Below are positions 52,904-62,643 of a stretch of 64,000 nt of DNA, piece by piece (position 1 is the stretch's first letter; the number at the start of each line of letters is the position of its first letter). A model generated the notes under the pieces. The model saw only the letters and a list, made by a program, of their open reading frames with translations. It made no database searches and was not told where the DNA came from. The stretch is taken from the NCBI GenBank assembly GCA_947500545.1, contig CANMSO010000002.1, positions 558,001 through 622,000 on the forward strand, in the 5' to 3' direction. Position numbers and translations under genes: made by a program. The stretch is from an uncultured Aquimarina sp. (GTDB lineage: Bacteria; Bacteroidota; Bacteroidia; Flavobacteriales; Flavobacteriaceae).

Positions 52904-53617
52904 ATGGAAGAATTTCAACAAGTACTACCTCCGGTAAGTTCACTTACCGATGAAAAAAGAGTAGCGTTTTATAAAAAAACCTACACACACCTTGCAATGG
53001 CAGTTTTACTTTTTGTAATTGTAGAGTGGGTGTTTTTTCAGATAGAACCTATTGTAAACTTTGCCTTTTCAATGACCCAAGGTTGGAGATGGTTGCTGAT
53101 GTTAGGTGGTTTTATGTTGGCTACGAGTTATGCAGAGAAAATGGCATTTAAAAACCATAATATTAATCAGCAGTACTTAGGGTTATTGTTGTATGTTGTG
53201 GCAGAAGCTTTTATTTTTATTCCATTAATTGGAATTGCAATGATGATTGCCGAAAGTGGGGGAGCTAATATTTTAAATCAAGCGGCAATTTTAACCTTAG
53301 CTTTGTTTACAGGATTGTCGGCAATAGTACTCTTGACCAAAAAGGATTTTTCATTCCTTAAGTCAATCTTAACGATTGGATTTTTTATTGCAATTGGGCT
53401 TATTGCTGCAGGATTATTGTTTGGATTTAATCTAGGACTTTGGTTTAGTGTAGGAATGGTTGTATTGGCTTCTGGATCAATATTATACCAAACCTCTAAT
53501 ATGGTGCATAAATATTCTGAAGACCAATATGTAGGTGCTTCACTAGGTTTATTTGCTTCTTTAATGCTATTGTTTTGGTATATACTAAGTATTTTATCAA
53601 GATTTAGCGGAGATTAG
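52904..53617 (+). CDS. Bax inhibitor-1/YccA family membrane protein
   Basis: 237 residues with seven membrane segments (about 28-232) after a short N-terminal tail. The family includes E. coli YccA and YbhL and B. subtilis YetJ, a pH-sensitive calcium leak channel. The conserved C-terminal acidic residues of YetJ-type channels cannot be confirmed by eye. Single gene with its own promoter and a very strong terminator. Confidence 0.9.
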   Translation: MEEFQQVLPPVSSLTDEKRVAFYKKTYTHLAMAVLLFVIVEWVFFQIEPIVNFAFSMTQGWRWLLMLGGFMLATSYAEKMAFKNHNINQQYLGLLLYVVAEAFIFIPLIGIAMMIAESGGANILNQAAILTLALFTGLSAIVLLTKKDFSFLKSILTIGFFIAIGLIAAGLLFGFNLGLWFSVGMVVLASGSILYQTSNMVHKYSEDQYVGASLGLFASLMLLFWYILSILSRFSGD

Positions 53618-53634
53618 TCTGAAAATATAATAGA

Positions 53635-53677
53635 TAAACATAAAAGCCAGATGACCTACATCTGGCTTTTATGTTTA
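53635..53677. terminator. Bidirectional terminator, 19-bp stem
   Basis: A perfect 19-bp stem (53635-53653 with 53659-53677) with a 5-nt loop between two convergent genes. It overlaps the last bases of the YpdA-like gene. Confidence 0.9.
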
Positions 53678-54646
53678 TACCTTTAGTTTTTTAGTGATTG
53701 ATTTTAGGATAGTTTTTGCATGTATTCTTGAATTTTCTATGAACCATATATGTGTATCCATCCCACCACATATAACACCTGCCAAATATAAGTTTTCTAC
53801 ATTGGTTTCCATGGTTTCTTCATTATATTGGGGGTATAGCTTTTGATCATTAGAAAGTTGAATTCCGATTTTTTGTAGAAACTCAAAATTTGGTTTATAT
53901 CCAGTTAAGGCTAATACATAATCATTACTGATACTAGTTTCTCCTTCTGGAGTATTTATTATGATCTTGTCCTGTTGGATTTCTTTAACCGAGGCATTAT
54001 AGAAAGCTTTAATACTTCCTTCTTCGATTCTATTCAGTATATCTGGCCTTACCCAATACTTAACACGTTTTCCAATCTCTGGACCTCGCACTATCATGGT
54101 TACTTCTGTTCCTTTTCTATAGCATTCTAATGCAGCATCTACCGCAGAGTTACTTGCTCCAATAACAGCTAATTTTTGTTTGGCGTAGAAGTGTGGATCT
54201 TTATAATAATGTGACACTTTAGGTAAATTTTCTCCAGGCACATTTATAGTATTTGGGATATCGTAAAAACCAGTAGCAGCGATTATAAAAGAAGCAGTAT
54301 AAACTTGTTTATCAGTCTCAATTTCGAAAATTTCGTTCTGTTTTTTTATAGCATTGACTTTTTCAAATAGATTTATATTTAAATCATTAGTAGTCACAAT
54401 TCTACGGTAATATTCCAGGGCCTCATTACGTTTTGGTTTGGCTTCATTACTGATAAAGGGGATGTTGTCTATTTCTAGTTTTTCTGAGGATGAGAAAAAC
54501 TGCATATTTATAGGGTAATTAAATAACGAATTAACGATAGGCCCTTTTTCAATAATAATATAATTAACTCCTTTCTTCTTGGCTTCCAGTCCACAAGCAA
54601 TTCCTATGGGGCCTCCACCTATTATAATTAGATCTATGTGTTTCAT
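53675..54646 (-). CDS. YpdA family putative bacillithiol disulfide reductase
   Basis: Start chosen at 54646 (M-K-H-I-D-L), directly before the FAD-binding strand; an ATG at 54670 adds eight residues. About 323 residues. Two dinucleotide loops: G-G-G-P-I-G (FAD) and G-A-S-N-S-A (NADPH), plus A-A-T-G-F-Y-D and the late G-Y-K-P-N-F-E-F. It lacks the CxxC of thioredoxin reductase, as expected for YpdA, which reduces bacillithiol disulfide using NADPH. Cytosolic. Confidence 0.88.
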   Translation of the reverse strand: MKHIDLIIIGGGPIGIACGLEAKKKGVNYIIIEKGPIVNSLFNYPINMQFFSSSEKLEIDNIPFISNEAKPKRNEALEYYRRIVTTNDLNINLFEKVNAIKKQNEIFEIETDKQVYTASFIIAATGFYDIPNTINVPGENLPKVSHYYKDPHFYAKQKLAVIGASNSAVDAALECYRKGTEVTMIVRGPEIGKRVKYWVRPDILNRIEEGSIKAFYNASVKEIQQDKIIINTPEGETSISNDYVLALTGYKPNFEFLQKIGIQLSNDQKLYPQYNEETMETNVENLYLAGVICGGMDTHIWFIENSRIHAKTILKSITKKLKV

Positions 54647-54716
54647 TAAAAAAGTATCCGTTTTTTGCAAGGGGTATTAATCCTATAAAGCTACTAATTT
54701 TTGCGCTTCTTATATT

Positions 54717-54755
54717 AAAAAAGGCAAGCTTCTAATAAGAAACTTGCCTTTTTAA
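54717..54755. terminator. Terminator between the T9SS and YpdA-like genes
   Basis: AAAAGGCAAG / CTTGCCTTTT arms around a loop of about 14 bases, with A and T tracts on both sides. It lies just after the end of the minus-strand FG-GAP gene. Confidence 0.75.
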
Positions 54756-54772
54756 GGGTAAAAGGAACAGGA

Positions 54773-56539
54773 CTAATTTATCACCAATTTTTTTATTATC
54801 GTTTTTCCATCTATTGTAATATTTAGAAAATAATTTCCAAAAGATAAAGAAGAGGTGTCTAATTGAATATTTTGATTGACCTCAAAGGTGTTTTCAGAAA
54901 TTATAAGACCAGAAGCATCTATCATTCTTACGCTAATTGGGGTTTTAGTATTTCGATTATTAATTTTGAGGTTTACCTGATTTTTTGAAGGATTAGGATA
55001 TACAATAACTACGGGCCTGTTATTGATAATCTCCTTAATAGGAGGAGAAATCGGTTTATTTTTACCTTCTTCAATGGTGTAAAATTTGTTAACTCTTAGA
55101 TTTAAAAAAGTGTCCACATTTCCTGATGGCCAATACACTGTTAGTTTTTCTATTCTTGGTGCTTTACGAAGACCAAAATGAACACGTAAACTGTTATGTC
55201 CCATAAATGTATTAGAAGCTGATACTTCTCTTTTTTGAGTCACCATTTTACCATTAATTTTGGCGGTTAATTCTAATCTGGCACCTAATCCAGCCTTATT
55301 AGAGGATTTACCAATAAGTTTAATGTTTGTAAAATGATTTTTTATCCCAAAATCATTTCTAAAGAGCCCTTTTAGCCCACGCCCCACTACAAAGAAATCC
55401 AAATCGCCATCATTATCATAATCCCCAATGGTAGCTCCTGTAGAATTTCCTGAGGTAGCTGCATTTATAAGATTAGAACCACTTTCTGTAAAAGTTCCAT
55501 CTCCATTATTTATAAAATACCCGCTACCTGTAGGACTCGAGGCAGTAATAATAACGTCCAAATCGCCATCATTGTCAAAATCCCCCCAGGCATTAGTTAA
55601 ATTTTGGTTATTGTTCGCAGTAAAAGGAACGTTAGTACTTACGTAATTTCCGGAATCGTTAACGTAAAACTTGTTTTCTACACCAGAATAGTTGGTAAGA
55701 CAAACATCTAGATCACCATCATTATCATAATCGATAACGTTGTAACATTGCCCGTCTTGTGGATCTTCGGCAAATGCAATATCTGAATTTGTTAATTTTT
55801 CAAATCCTTCTTTACCGGTCTCAACTTGGAGGTTTTTGAACAAAAAGTCCTGTTTTATTCCAGCTGGGCCTGATGCGGGGCCACTAGCAATAAATAAATC
55901 AGTATCTCCATCCTCGTCATAATCGGTCCAATTGGATACGGTATAGGCTTCTTTTTCGGTAAGAAAATCATAAGGTTCGGTTACTTCAGAGAAGGTGCCA
56001 TCTGGATTGCCTCTAAACAGTCTATTTGGAAAACTAGAAGGGTTTAAAAAACCATCTGCAAAAGTGAGTATAAAATCGAGATAACTATCATTATTATAAT
56101 CGCACCATTGTGTACTCCAAGTCGCAGAATTGATTGTGTTAAGAATTGTATTGACTTCTTCAAATTGCCCTTTGTTGTTTTTATAAATTCTGGTTTGTAG
56201 AGTGGCAGGGGCCGAAAATCTAGAATAAATTAGATCCAAGTCGCCATCATTTTCATAATCTGCCCAGCTGCAACCAACAAGCGCGGTTGCGATTGGAATC
56301 GCAGAAGTACCCTCTGCAACTTCAAATTTTCCTTTTCCGAGGTTTTTGAATATGGTACCTCCATAAAATAGATCAAGATTATCATCATTATCTATGTCTG
56401 TCCATGCAGTACCAAAATAAGTTCCTCCAATAGGTGGTTCTGAAACTATTGGATTGTTGGTGTCTGTAATTAGCGTAAATTTTTGTGAAAAAACAGTAAT
56501 CGTAAAACTGAAAAAAATAAAAAAGAATAAAGTTCTCAT
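54773..56539 (-). CDS. FG-GAP/VCBS and UnbV repeat protein with T9SS tail
   Basis: 588 residues with a signal peptide (about 1-18, ending V-F-S-Q). Six to seven VCBS/FG-GAP units carry the calcium-binding D-x-D-x-D-G-D-x-D pattern (for example D-Y-E-N-D-G-D-L-D-L) and form a beta propeller. An ASPIC/UnbV domain follows (about 405-475; G-A-R-L-E-L and V-Y-W-P-S-G), then a T9SS type A sorting domain (about 510-588; Y-P-N-P and L-S-F-G-N-Y-F). CRTAC1-like; ligand unknown. Surface or secreted. Confidence 0.9.
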   Translation of the reverse strand: MRTLFFFIFFSFTITVFSQKFTLITDTNNPIVSEPPIGGTYFGTAWTDIDNDDNLDLFYGGTIFKNLGKGKFEVAEGTSAIPIATALVGCSWADYENDGDLDLIYSRFSAPATLQTRIYKNNKGQFEEVNTILNTINSATWSTQWCDYNNDSYLDFILTFADGFLNPSSFPNRLFRGNPDGTFSEVTEPYDFLTEKEAYTVSNWTDYDEDGDTDLFIASGPASGPAGIKQDFLFKNLQVETGKEGFEKLTNSDIAFAEDPQDGQCYNVIDYDNDGDLDVCLTNYSGVENKFYVNDSGNYVSTNVPFTANNNQNLTNAWGDFDNDGDLDVIITASSPTGSGYFINNGDGTFTESGSNLINAATSGNSTGATIGDYDNDGDLDFFVVGRGLKGLFRNDFGIKNHFTNIKLIGKSSNKAGLGARLELTAKINGKMVTQKREVSASNTFMGHNSLRVHFGLRKAPRIEKLTVYWPSGNVDTFLNLRVNKFYTIEEGKNKPISPPIKEIINNRPVVIVYPNPSKNQVNLKINNRNTKTPISVRMIDASGLIISENTFEVNQNIQLDTSSLSFGNYFLNITIDGKTIIKKLVIN

Positions 56540-56623
56540 ATGCCCAGGTTTTTAAGATTTATAAGAATAAAATTCTGCAAAACCCTAATAAAACGGGTTT
56601 AGAATTATAATTCTTTACTTTTT

Positions 56624-57754
56624 TTATTTATCCTGGATGGCCTGATATTTTCTTTTGTATTCTGATGGGGTGCATTTGTACTTGCTCTTAAATGCATTAT
56701 TGAATGTCGCTTTATTGTTGAATCCTACATCAAAATAAATGGTTTTAATACTGCTGTCCGCATCTTCAATTAGCAATTTTTTTGCTTCTTCTAATCTGTA
56801 TTCATTAATGAATTGATTGAAGTTTTTCCTCGCTTTTTCGTTTATAAGTTTTGAGAGTATATGTGTCGAAAACCCAATCTCATCTGCAAGCTGTACCAGT
56901 CTTAGATTATTATCAAGATATGGTTTATTGTTCTGGATATAGGAAAGTAGCTCGCTGTAAAATTCGTCTTTGGTAGCTTTTGTTAACTCCTGGTTGTTAC
57001 TTTCTTTTATGAATAGATTGGATAATAATTCTCCGTTAAAAATCGAAGGCTCTTTGTATACCATATATCCAATAGCATAGATAGAAAAGGTCATAGAAAA
57101 AGAAATAGCATAGTCCCAATGCGAATTAAAAAATGAAAATTTCACCAAAACATAATAACTGATATAGGAAAGTGTAAAGATTAAGAAAAGAAGTATGACA
57201 AAGTTTGTCCATTTTTTTCTCATAATTTCATATTGCGAATTAGTATCATTTTTATGAAAAGTAATAAAATCCTTTATTGTTATTAAATAAATGATAAGAG
57301 ATAATGCTGCAGGCCATGGGGATCTTAAAGACCAAAACATATAAAATAACACATCATTTTGATACGGTTCTAAATCCTGAAAGCCAGCAGATATTACCAG
57401 GTAATATCCGTTTAGAATAAATGATATGATTGCGGGCAAAAAATGATGCCACCTTATTCTGAATGATTCGCTATAGAATCTTGTGACGTAACTATATAAT
57501 AAAGGCCCAAAAGCCAGATACCAGCTAGAATCAAAAAAATATACATATGGATATATTGACTCATATTTGGTCCAAAAAAACACGTATTGAATCAATATAA
57601 GAGAAAACCCTAAAATGATTAGAATAATAGGAAGATTATTGCTTCGGGCATTCTTATTAAGACTTAAAATAATACTCAGAAAGAACCCTAACGAACTTAC
57701 CAACAAAAAAAAAGACGTCCAGGTATCAAAAGATGGTATTACGTTCTCTTGCAT
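56624..57754 (-). CDS. AraC-family regulator with N-terminal membrane domain
   Basis: 376 residues, the same architecture as the regulator at 47565: seven membrane segments (about 12-240) and a C-terminal AraC domain with V-Q-L-A-D-E-I-G-F-S-T-H-I-L-S and I-K-T-I-Y-F-D-V-G-F-N-N-K-A-T-F-N-N. It starts 8 bp after rpe on the same strand and is likely co-transcribed with it; the T9SS gene 84 bp downstream is a possible target. Confidence 0.88.
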   Translation of the reverse strand: MQENVIPSFDTWTSFFLLVSSLGFFLSIILSLNKNARSNNLPIILIILGFSLILIQYVFFWTKYESIYPYVYFFDSSWYLAFGPLLYSYVTRFYSESFRIRWHHFLPAIISFILNGYYLVISAGFQDLEPYQNDVLFYMFWSLRSPWPAALSLIIYLITIKDFITFHKNDTNSQYEIMRKKWTNFVILLFLIFTLSYISYYVLVKFSFFNSHWDYAISFSMTFSIYAIGYMVYKEPSIFNGELLSNLFIKESNNQELTKATKDEFYSELLSYIQNNKPYLDNNLRLVQLADEIGFSTHILSKLINEKARKNFNQFINEYRLEEAKKLLIEDADSSIKTIYFDVGFNNKATFNNAFKSKYKCTPSEYKRKYQAIQDK

Positions 57755-57762
57755 TTTATTAG

Positions 57763-58425
57763 TTAGATTTTTATAATCTCTTTCAACTCTTTAATTGTAT
57801 TAGTTGGATTTTGGCTTTTAAAAACAAAACTTCCTGCAACTAATACATCGGCACCAGCATCAACAAGTCTTTTTGCGTTTTTACTTGTTACACCTCCGTC
57901 AATCTCGATCAAAGTACTTGCATTATTTTGTTCAATGATCTTCTTGAGTTTTTCTACTTTTTTATAGGTATTTTCTATAAAAGATTGGCCGCCAAACCCT
58001 GGGTTCACACTCATTATGCAAACCAAATCAATATCATTAATTGTATCTTCCAGGAGGTCAACATTGGTATGAGGGTTTATGGCTACCCCGGCTTTCATGC
58101 CTTCAGCTTTTATGGCTTGCAAGGTTCTATGAAGGTGAGTGCATGCTTCATAATGAACAGTAAGAATATTACTTCCTAAGTCTGCAAAAGTCTTTATATA
58201 TCTATCAGGATCTACAATCATTAGGTGTACATCAATAGTTTTGGTAGCATGTTTTACGATATCTCTTAAAACGGGCATTCCAAAAGAGATGTTTGGAACA
58301 AATACACCATCCATAATATCAATATGAAACCAGTCGGCATCACTATTGTTAATCATTTCTACATCGCGTTGTAAATTAGCAAAATCGGCTGCTAATACAG
58401 AAGGAGCAATTCGTTTTGAAGCCAT
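57763..58425 (-). CDS. rpe: Ribulose-phosphate 3-epimerase
   Basis: Pentose phosphate pathway enzyme interconverting ribulose 5-phosphate and xylulose 5-phosphate. 220-residue TIM barrel with the family motifs S-V-L-A-A-D-F, H-I-D-I-M-D-G-V-F-V-P-N, V-N-P-G-F-G-G-Q-S-F and I-D-G-G-V, which include the metal-binding His/Asp residues. Housekeeping; cytosolic. Confidence 0.96.
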   Translation of the reverse strand: MASKRIAPSVLAADFANLQRDVEMINNSDADWFHIDIMDGVFVPNISFGMPVLRDIVKHATKTIDVHLMIVDPDRYIKTFADLGSNILTVHYEACTHLHRTLQAIKAEGMKAGVAINPHTNVDLLEDTINDIDLVCIMSVNPGFGGQSFIENTYKKVEKLKKIIEQNNASTLIEIDGGVTSKNAKRLVDAGADVLVAGSFVFKSQNPTNTIKELKEIIKI

Positions 58426-58581
58426 AAAATTGTGTTGTTTTGAGCAAAAATACTATTTATACCAATTCAATTACAAAATGTATCATAAATAAATTAAATT
58501 GTTTTTTTTAGTGTGAATGATATATAATGATTGTATAAACCATATCGATCGAAGCTTGATTGAAAAGAGGTATTTATTTTT

Positions 58582-58589
58582 TACCTTTG
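58582..58589 (+). promoter_or_regulatory. Putative -7 box (TACCTTTG) upstream of the small lipoprotein gene
   Basis: Full TAnnTTTG match with a TTG 23 bp upstream. It leaves a 5' leader of about 110 bases before the ATG at 58704. The rest of 58426-58703 shows no gene. Confidence 0.4.
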
Positions 58590-58703
58590 TTGAAATAATT
58601 GATAATTATTATCTGATTGATTTATTTGTTTTAATCAATGTATTCTCTGAATATTATGTTTTAGGACTATTTATTTCAGGTTATAAAATATTTATGTGAT
58701 TAC

Positions 58704-59075
58704 ATGTTCAAATTATTTCGTTTTTTCTTTTTTATTGCCATTGTATTTTTGAATGGTTCTTGTTCATCTGATGATGATTCAATTCGATTAACCCCTCCTG
58801 ATTGGTTAATAGGAACCTGGGATAATACAGATGCAGAATCTTTACATCATACATTTACTATATCAAATAACAAATTGTTATTAAAGTTTGATACGGTAGT
58901 TATTGACTATTATGAGGAAATTCTTAAAAACCCAGAAAATTTTAGAATTCTTGAATCCACTAATGATACATGGCATATTACAATATACTCATCAACAAGT
59001 GGTCTTTATTTCTCAAAAGTTTCTAATTCTGAAATGTCAGAAATTGGTTCTGGTGCTTTTTCAATGAGAGAATAG
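58704..59075 (+). CDS. Small lipoprotein of unknown function
   Basis: 123 residues with lipoprotein signal and lipobox L-N-G-S-C (Cys20), then S-S-D-D-D, a common flavobacterial lipoprotein export start. The mature domain (W-L-I-G-T-W-D-N, about 35-115) resembles lipocalin-like small lipoproteins that begin with G-x-W. Function unknown; single gene. Confidence 0.75.
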   Translation: MFKLFRFFFFIAIVFLNGSCSSDDDSIRLTPPDWLIGTWDNTDAESLHHTFTISNNKLLLKFDTVVIDYYEEILKNPENFRILESTNDTWHITIYSSTSGLYFSKVSNSEMSEIGSGAFSMRE

Positions 59076-59156
59076 TGTAGTGGATAAATCAAAAGATAAA
59101 AAGAACAAAATTTGTATTATTTTAAATAACACAAATTGTTTTACAGATTGAATACG

Positions 59157-59564
59157 CTAGATAAGCTTCATAAATTTTCTTGTTAAATAAGAGATGCTAT
59201 GGAAGTGTTCAGGGTTATAATCTTTCTCATTTTTTAAGAATTGATGCAGTTCGGCTTGACTATAATGTCCCGATATAGCTGTAAAAGGTGAATGATACTC
59301 TGAAAAAGAATTATTTTTAATTTCTTTATCCAACATTTTAATAATATTGTAGTGTCTGGGATCTTTTTCGATCTTCTCGAAAATACTTTTAATTACTTCT
59401 TGTTTTCCTTCCAGAACCTGAAAAAAATTTCCTTCGCTATAGATTAGAATACCAGTTATGTTAAGAATGTTATTTTTTAGTTTTACAAACTCCATAAGTT
59501 TATGAATATCAACATCTGATAAATCTGGGGTAATAGTGCTTACGTAACTAATTATATATCCCAT
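59157..59564 (-). CDS. BLUF-domain blue-light photoreceptor
   Basis: 135 residues, a single BLUF domain that binds FAD. The light-sensing triad is complete at the right spacing: Tyr7, Asn31 and Gln49 (in F-F-Q-V-L-E-G), as in AppA Tyr21/Asn45/Gln63. The later Trp/Met positions are Tyr90 and Ser92, so the switch mechanism may differ. No effector domain is fused, so it would signal through a partner. It lies downstream of rpoD on the same strand, beyond a hairpin. Confidence 0.88.
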   Translation of the reverse strand: MGYIISYVSTITPDLSDVDIHKLMEFVKLKNNILNITGILIYSEGNFFQVLEGKQEVIKSIFEKIEKDPRHYNIIKMLDKEIKNNSFSEYHSPFTAISGHYSQAELHQFLKNEKDYNPEHFHSISYLTRKFMKLI

Positions 59565-59680
59565 AACTTTTGAGATTTATAAACGAGGTTTTAAAAAGTG
59601 TTTGTTTATATCTTATAAGGTTGTTATTTTTTTTCAATTATCTATAAAAAAACATGTTAAAAAATGTCATAAATGAAAAA

Positions 59681-59701
59681 CCTCCGGTAATCAGCCGGAG
59701 G
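59681..59701 (-). terminator. Terminator after rpoD
   Basis: CCTCCGG / CCGGAGG with a 7-nt loop. Read on the minus strand it is followed by TTTTTCATTT, 65 bp after the rpoD stop. Confidence 0.75.
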
Positions 59702-59765
59702 TCATTCATCAATCAAAAAACGAACAGTTATGTTATAAAACTGTTTGTAACCGCAATTTAGGAAT

Positions 59766-60629
59766 TTATCCTAAATAAGTCTTTAATATTTTACTTCTAG
59801 ATGTATGTTTTAATCTACGAATTGCTTTTTCTTTTATTTGACGTACACGTTCACGTGTTAAATCAAAAGTTTCTCCAATTTCTTCAAGTGTCATTGGATG
59901 CTGATCTCCAAGACCAAAATATAATCTAATTACATCTGCTTCTCTTGGAGTAAGCGTTTCTAATGCTCGTTCTATTTCAGTACGAAGAGACTCGTGCAAT
60001 AAAGATCTATCAGGATTAGGAGACTCACCAGAGTTTAATACATCATAAAGGTTAGAATCTTCTCCTTCAACAAGTGGAGCATCCATACTTACATGACGAC
60101 CAGAGTTTTTCATAGACTCCTTTACGTCATTTATAGTCATATCCAATTCTTTTGCAATTTCTTCTGCACTAGGTGGGCGCTCATGAGATTGCTCTAAGAA
60201 AGCATATGTTTTATTGATTTTATTAATAGAACCAATTTTATTCAAAGGAAGACGAACAATACGAGATTGCTCTGCTAATGCTTGTAAAATCGACTGACGA
60301 ATCCACCATACAGCGTATGAAATGAATTTAAATCCTCGAGTTTCATCAAAACGCTTAGCTGCTTTTATTAGACCTAAATTTCCCTCATTAATTAAATCAG
60401 GAAGGGTAAGTCCTTGATTTTGGTATTGCTTTGCAACAGAAACCACAAATCTAAGGTTCGCCTTTGTCAATTTTTCAAGGGCTCTTTCGTCACCAGCTTT
60501 TATTCTCTGAGCTAATTCCACTTCTTCATCTGCTGTAATAAGGTCTACTTTACCTATTTCTTGCAAATACTTATCCAGCGATGCAGTCTCACGATTAGTT
60601 ACCTGCTTCGTAATCTTAAGTTGTCTCAT
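59766..60629 (-). CDS. rpoD: Primary sigma-70 factor RpoD
   Basis: 287 residues, the short housekeeping sigma of Bacteroidota without region 1.1. Region 1.2 ([10 protein letters not shown]), region 2 ([11 protein letters not shown] and [17 protein letters not shown]), region 3, and region 4 helix-turn-helix ([19 protein letters not shown]). It has a strong Shine-Dalgarno sequence (AAGGAG, 60637-60642 on the minus strand), rare in this phylum. It recognises the TTTG/TAnnTTTG promoters noted elsewhere. Confidence 0.97.
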   Translation of the reverse strand: MRQLKITKQVTNRETASLDKYLQEIGKVDLITADEEVELAQRIKAGDERALEKLTKANLRFVVSVAKQYQNQGLTLPDLINEGNLGLIKAAKRFDETRGFKFISYAVWWIRQSILQALAEQSRIVRLPLNKIGSINKINKTYAFLEQSHERPPSAEEIAKELDMTINDVKESMKNSGRHVSMDAPLVEGEDSNLYDVLNSGESPNPDRSLLHESLRTEIERALETLTPREADVIRLYFGLGDQHPMTLEEIGETFDLTRERVRQIKEKAIRRLKHTSRSKILKTYLG

Positions 60630-60829
60630 CTATGTTCTCCTTGAAATTTAATATGTGAATATTTAGGGCTTTTATCTATTATACGTAATATGTTATAAAA
60701 ATGTTACAAAATTGTTTCTTTTTTTTATCAAATAGCTGTGTTCCTATACTTTGTCGTAGTATGCCGTGCATTGCTAACACTACATTTTGTTAAATTTTTC
60801 CAATTTTTTTTTGAGCATAAAATAAGAGG

Positions 60830-61798
60830 CTATTCGAATTCTAAAACATCACTAACTTTGATTAGTGAACGTAATGCATCTATTTTTTTATGCATCTTGT
60901 TGAAGAATAGACTTCTCTCTCTTTCACCCACTTTGCTCAGAAGTTTAGAGCCATCCATTTGAATTTTCAAGAAATCTGCAGCTTGATTACAAGTAATAAT
61001 ATCATTTGTTCTATAATAAGAAAGAATAGTAAAAGGGACGTATAATGACTTTTCTGTCGGAGTTTTTACCAAAACTCTGTTATTCATTAATAAAAGTTCA
61101 TTGTAATACAATTTGAACTTTTCTTTTTGTAAAACCACTTTTTTAGAAATATTATGGATCAATTTCTCTAAATCATCGCATATTTCTAGTGCATCAATAG
61201 CGGTAAGTATATCAGACTCAAAATAAAAATGTATTTGTTTTAGCGTACTATTAATTGTAGTTAAATCCCATATTTCTACGGCATTTAGGTCATTATACAA
61301 TTGCCCAAGGTTTTTGGCTGCCTCTAATAGTGATAACGAAGGATTAAAATTAGCAAATCGAACATCAGTAAGACTTGAATCCATAATTTTAAGCCAAACG
61401 TACATTTTGAATTTTGATAAGAGGTTATCATTAGAAGTATAAAAGATTGGAAGATCTTTTGCTGAGTAAATCATTTCTACTTCTGGATTATTAATTAATG
61501 GCAATAGTGATTCGTATGAATTTTTATAATATGCCAATAAACTTTCCATATCGGTAACAGGAGCAGTTTTTTTAACTGCAACAATATGTTCCTGTTCATT
61601 AGAGAATAGTTGATCGATTGATATTCCGAAATGTTTTGCAATTGTTACTCCTTCTTCCAAGGATAATTTACTTTTTTGACTCACTCTTCTGTGTGCTGCA
61701 TCATAACTTATGTCAAGAACAGTAGCTATCTCATCTATCAATGATGTTTTTTGTGCAAGCTGAGATTTAATTATATCTAAAAAAGTTTGCTGAATCAT
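60830..61798 (-). CDS. Helix-turn-helix regulator with large C-terminal domain
   Basis: 322 residues. An N-terminal XRE-like helix-turn-helix (about 12-65; I-D-E-I-A-T-V-L-D-I-S-Y-D-A-A-H-R-R-V and L-S-L-E-E-G-V-T-I-A) is followed by about 240 helical residues that resemble helix-rich ligand or dimer domains seen with such regulators in flavobacteria. Two dyads of the same sequence lie in its upstream gap, which it shares with the divergent outer-membrane protein gene. Confidence 0.8.
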   Translation of the reverse strand: MIQQTFLDIIKSQLAQKTSLIDEIATVLDISYDAAHRRVSQKSKLSLEEGVTIAKHFGISIDQLFSNEQEHIVAVKKTAPVTDMESLLAYYKNSYESLLPLINNPEVEMIYSAKDLPIFYTSNDNLLSKFKMYVWLKIMDSSLTDVRFANFNPSLSLLEAAKNLGQLYNDLNAVEIWDLTTINSTLKQIHFYFESDILTAIDALEICDDLEKLIHNISKKVVLQKEKFKLYYNELLLMNNRVLVKTPTEKSLYVPFTILSYYRTNDIITCNQAADFLKIQMDGSKLLSKVGERERSLFFNKMHKKIDALRSLIKVSDVLEFE

Positions 61799-61863
61799 TT
61801 TTAAGGTTTTAGAGATAAATGCAAATATTATTATGTGTAAAGTAAGTTAGAAAAATACATGAT

Positions 61864-61963
61864 TTTTTGTGATTATCGCAAAAACATTATTTTAAAGTTG
61901 TGAAAATAAGCTATAAGATTGATTTTAAAAATATTAGTCGCATATTTTGTGATTATTACAAAA
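61864..61963. promoter_or_regulatory. Pair of dyad operators in the divergent gap
   Basis: TTTTTGTGAT-T-ATCGCAAAAA (61864-61884; one G-T mismatch) and TTTTGTGAT-T-ATTACAAAA (61945-61963) have centres exactly 80 bp apart. Each is a good candidate site for a dimeric regulator, most simply the divergent helix-turn-helix protein acting on itself and on the barrel protein gene. Confidence 0.6.
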
Positions 61964-62049
61964 AATAATTTTACCCCTTGCAATTTTCGACACTTTGTAT
62001 TGAGACACTGATATTATGTTTGACCACTGAACAATTAAATTACTTAATT

Positions 62050-62589
62050 ATGAGAAAATTGGTTGAATTATTTTTAGTTGGTTTGATGTTAATGCCATTT
62101 CTATCCTATGGACAAGAAAATTCTTTTAATAATCAAAATAGACATGAGCTCAGGCTTGATGCTTTTGACATTTTAGTATTTCCTAATTTAGAGGTTAGCT
62201 ATGAATACGTAATCAGTAAATATTCTGGTCTTGGGTTGGCTGCTAGTTTCAGTCTGGATGACGATTTTAGCGAATATCAGGCTTTTGCAGTTGAGCCATT
62301 TTATCGACAGTATTTTCTGAATAAGAAAGATTATGGTGCAAGGGGATTATTCGTAGAGGGTACATTACGCTTTGCAGGCGGGGAAAATGAAGAATTAGTG
62401 GGGTTATCTAATATTGAAACTGAAAATTGGTTCGATATCGGAGTGGGGCTTGCTATTGGTCAAAAGTGGGTAAGTGATAATGGTTTTGTTTTTGAGATTA
62501 GTGCTGGCGGCGGTCGCTATCTGCTAGGTGAAAGTGATAATGATGGTTTTGCTAGAGGAGGGGTTTTGATTGGATATCGATTTTTCTAA
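62050..62589 (+). CDS. Outer-membrane beta-barrel-like protein
   Basis: Start chosen at 62050 (M-R-K-L-V-E-L-F), which gives a clean signal peptide ending L-S-Y-G-Q; an ATG at 61978 adds 24 residues. About 179 residues of alternating beta pattern with G-V-G-L-A-I-G and an aromatic end (L-I-G-Y-R-F-F), typical of barrels that recognise the BAM complex. Function unknown. Divergent from the helix-turn-helix regulator. Confidence 0.78.
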   Translation: MRKLVELFLVGLMLMPFLSYGQENSFNNQNRHELRLDAFDILVFPNLEVSYEYVISKYSGLGLAASFSLDDDFSEYQAFAVEPFYRQYFLNKKDYGARGLFVEGTLRFAGGENEELVGLSNIETENWFDIGVGLAIGQKWVSDNGFVFEISAGGGRYLLGESDNDGFARGGVLIGYRFF

Positions 62590-62593
62590 AAAA

Positions 62594-62624
62594 AAACCGC
62601 TTTCAAAAATCTTGAAAGCGGTTT
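62594..62624. terminator. Bidirectional terminator between barrel gene and pnp
   Basis: AAACCGCTTTCAA / TTGAAAGCGGTTT, a perfect 13-bp stem with a 5-nt loop and a long A tract on the left that serves as the T tail of the minus-strand pnp transcript. Confidence 0.9.
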
Positions 62625-62643
62625 CTAATATATCTAAAGAAAA

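Noticed and set aside
58517..58699. 60-codon plus-strand open frame before the small lipoprotein gene
   Set aside because: It spans the likely promoter (TACCTTTG at 58582), is very AT-rich, and has no recognisable domain.
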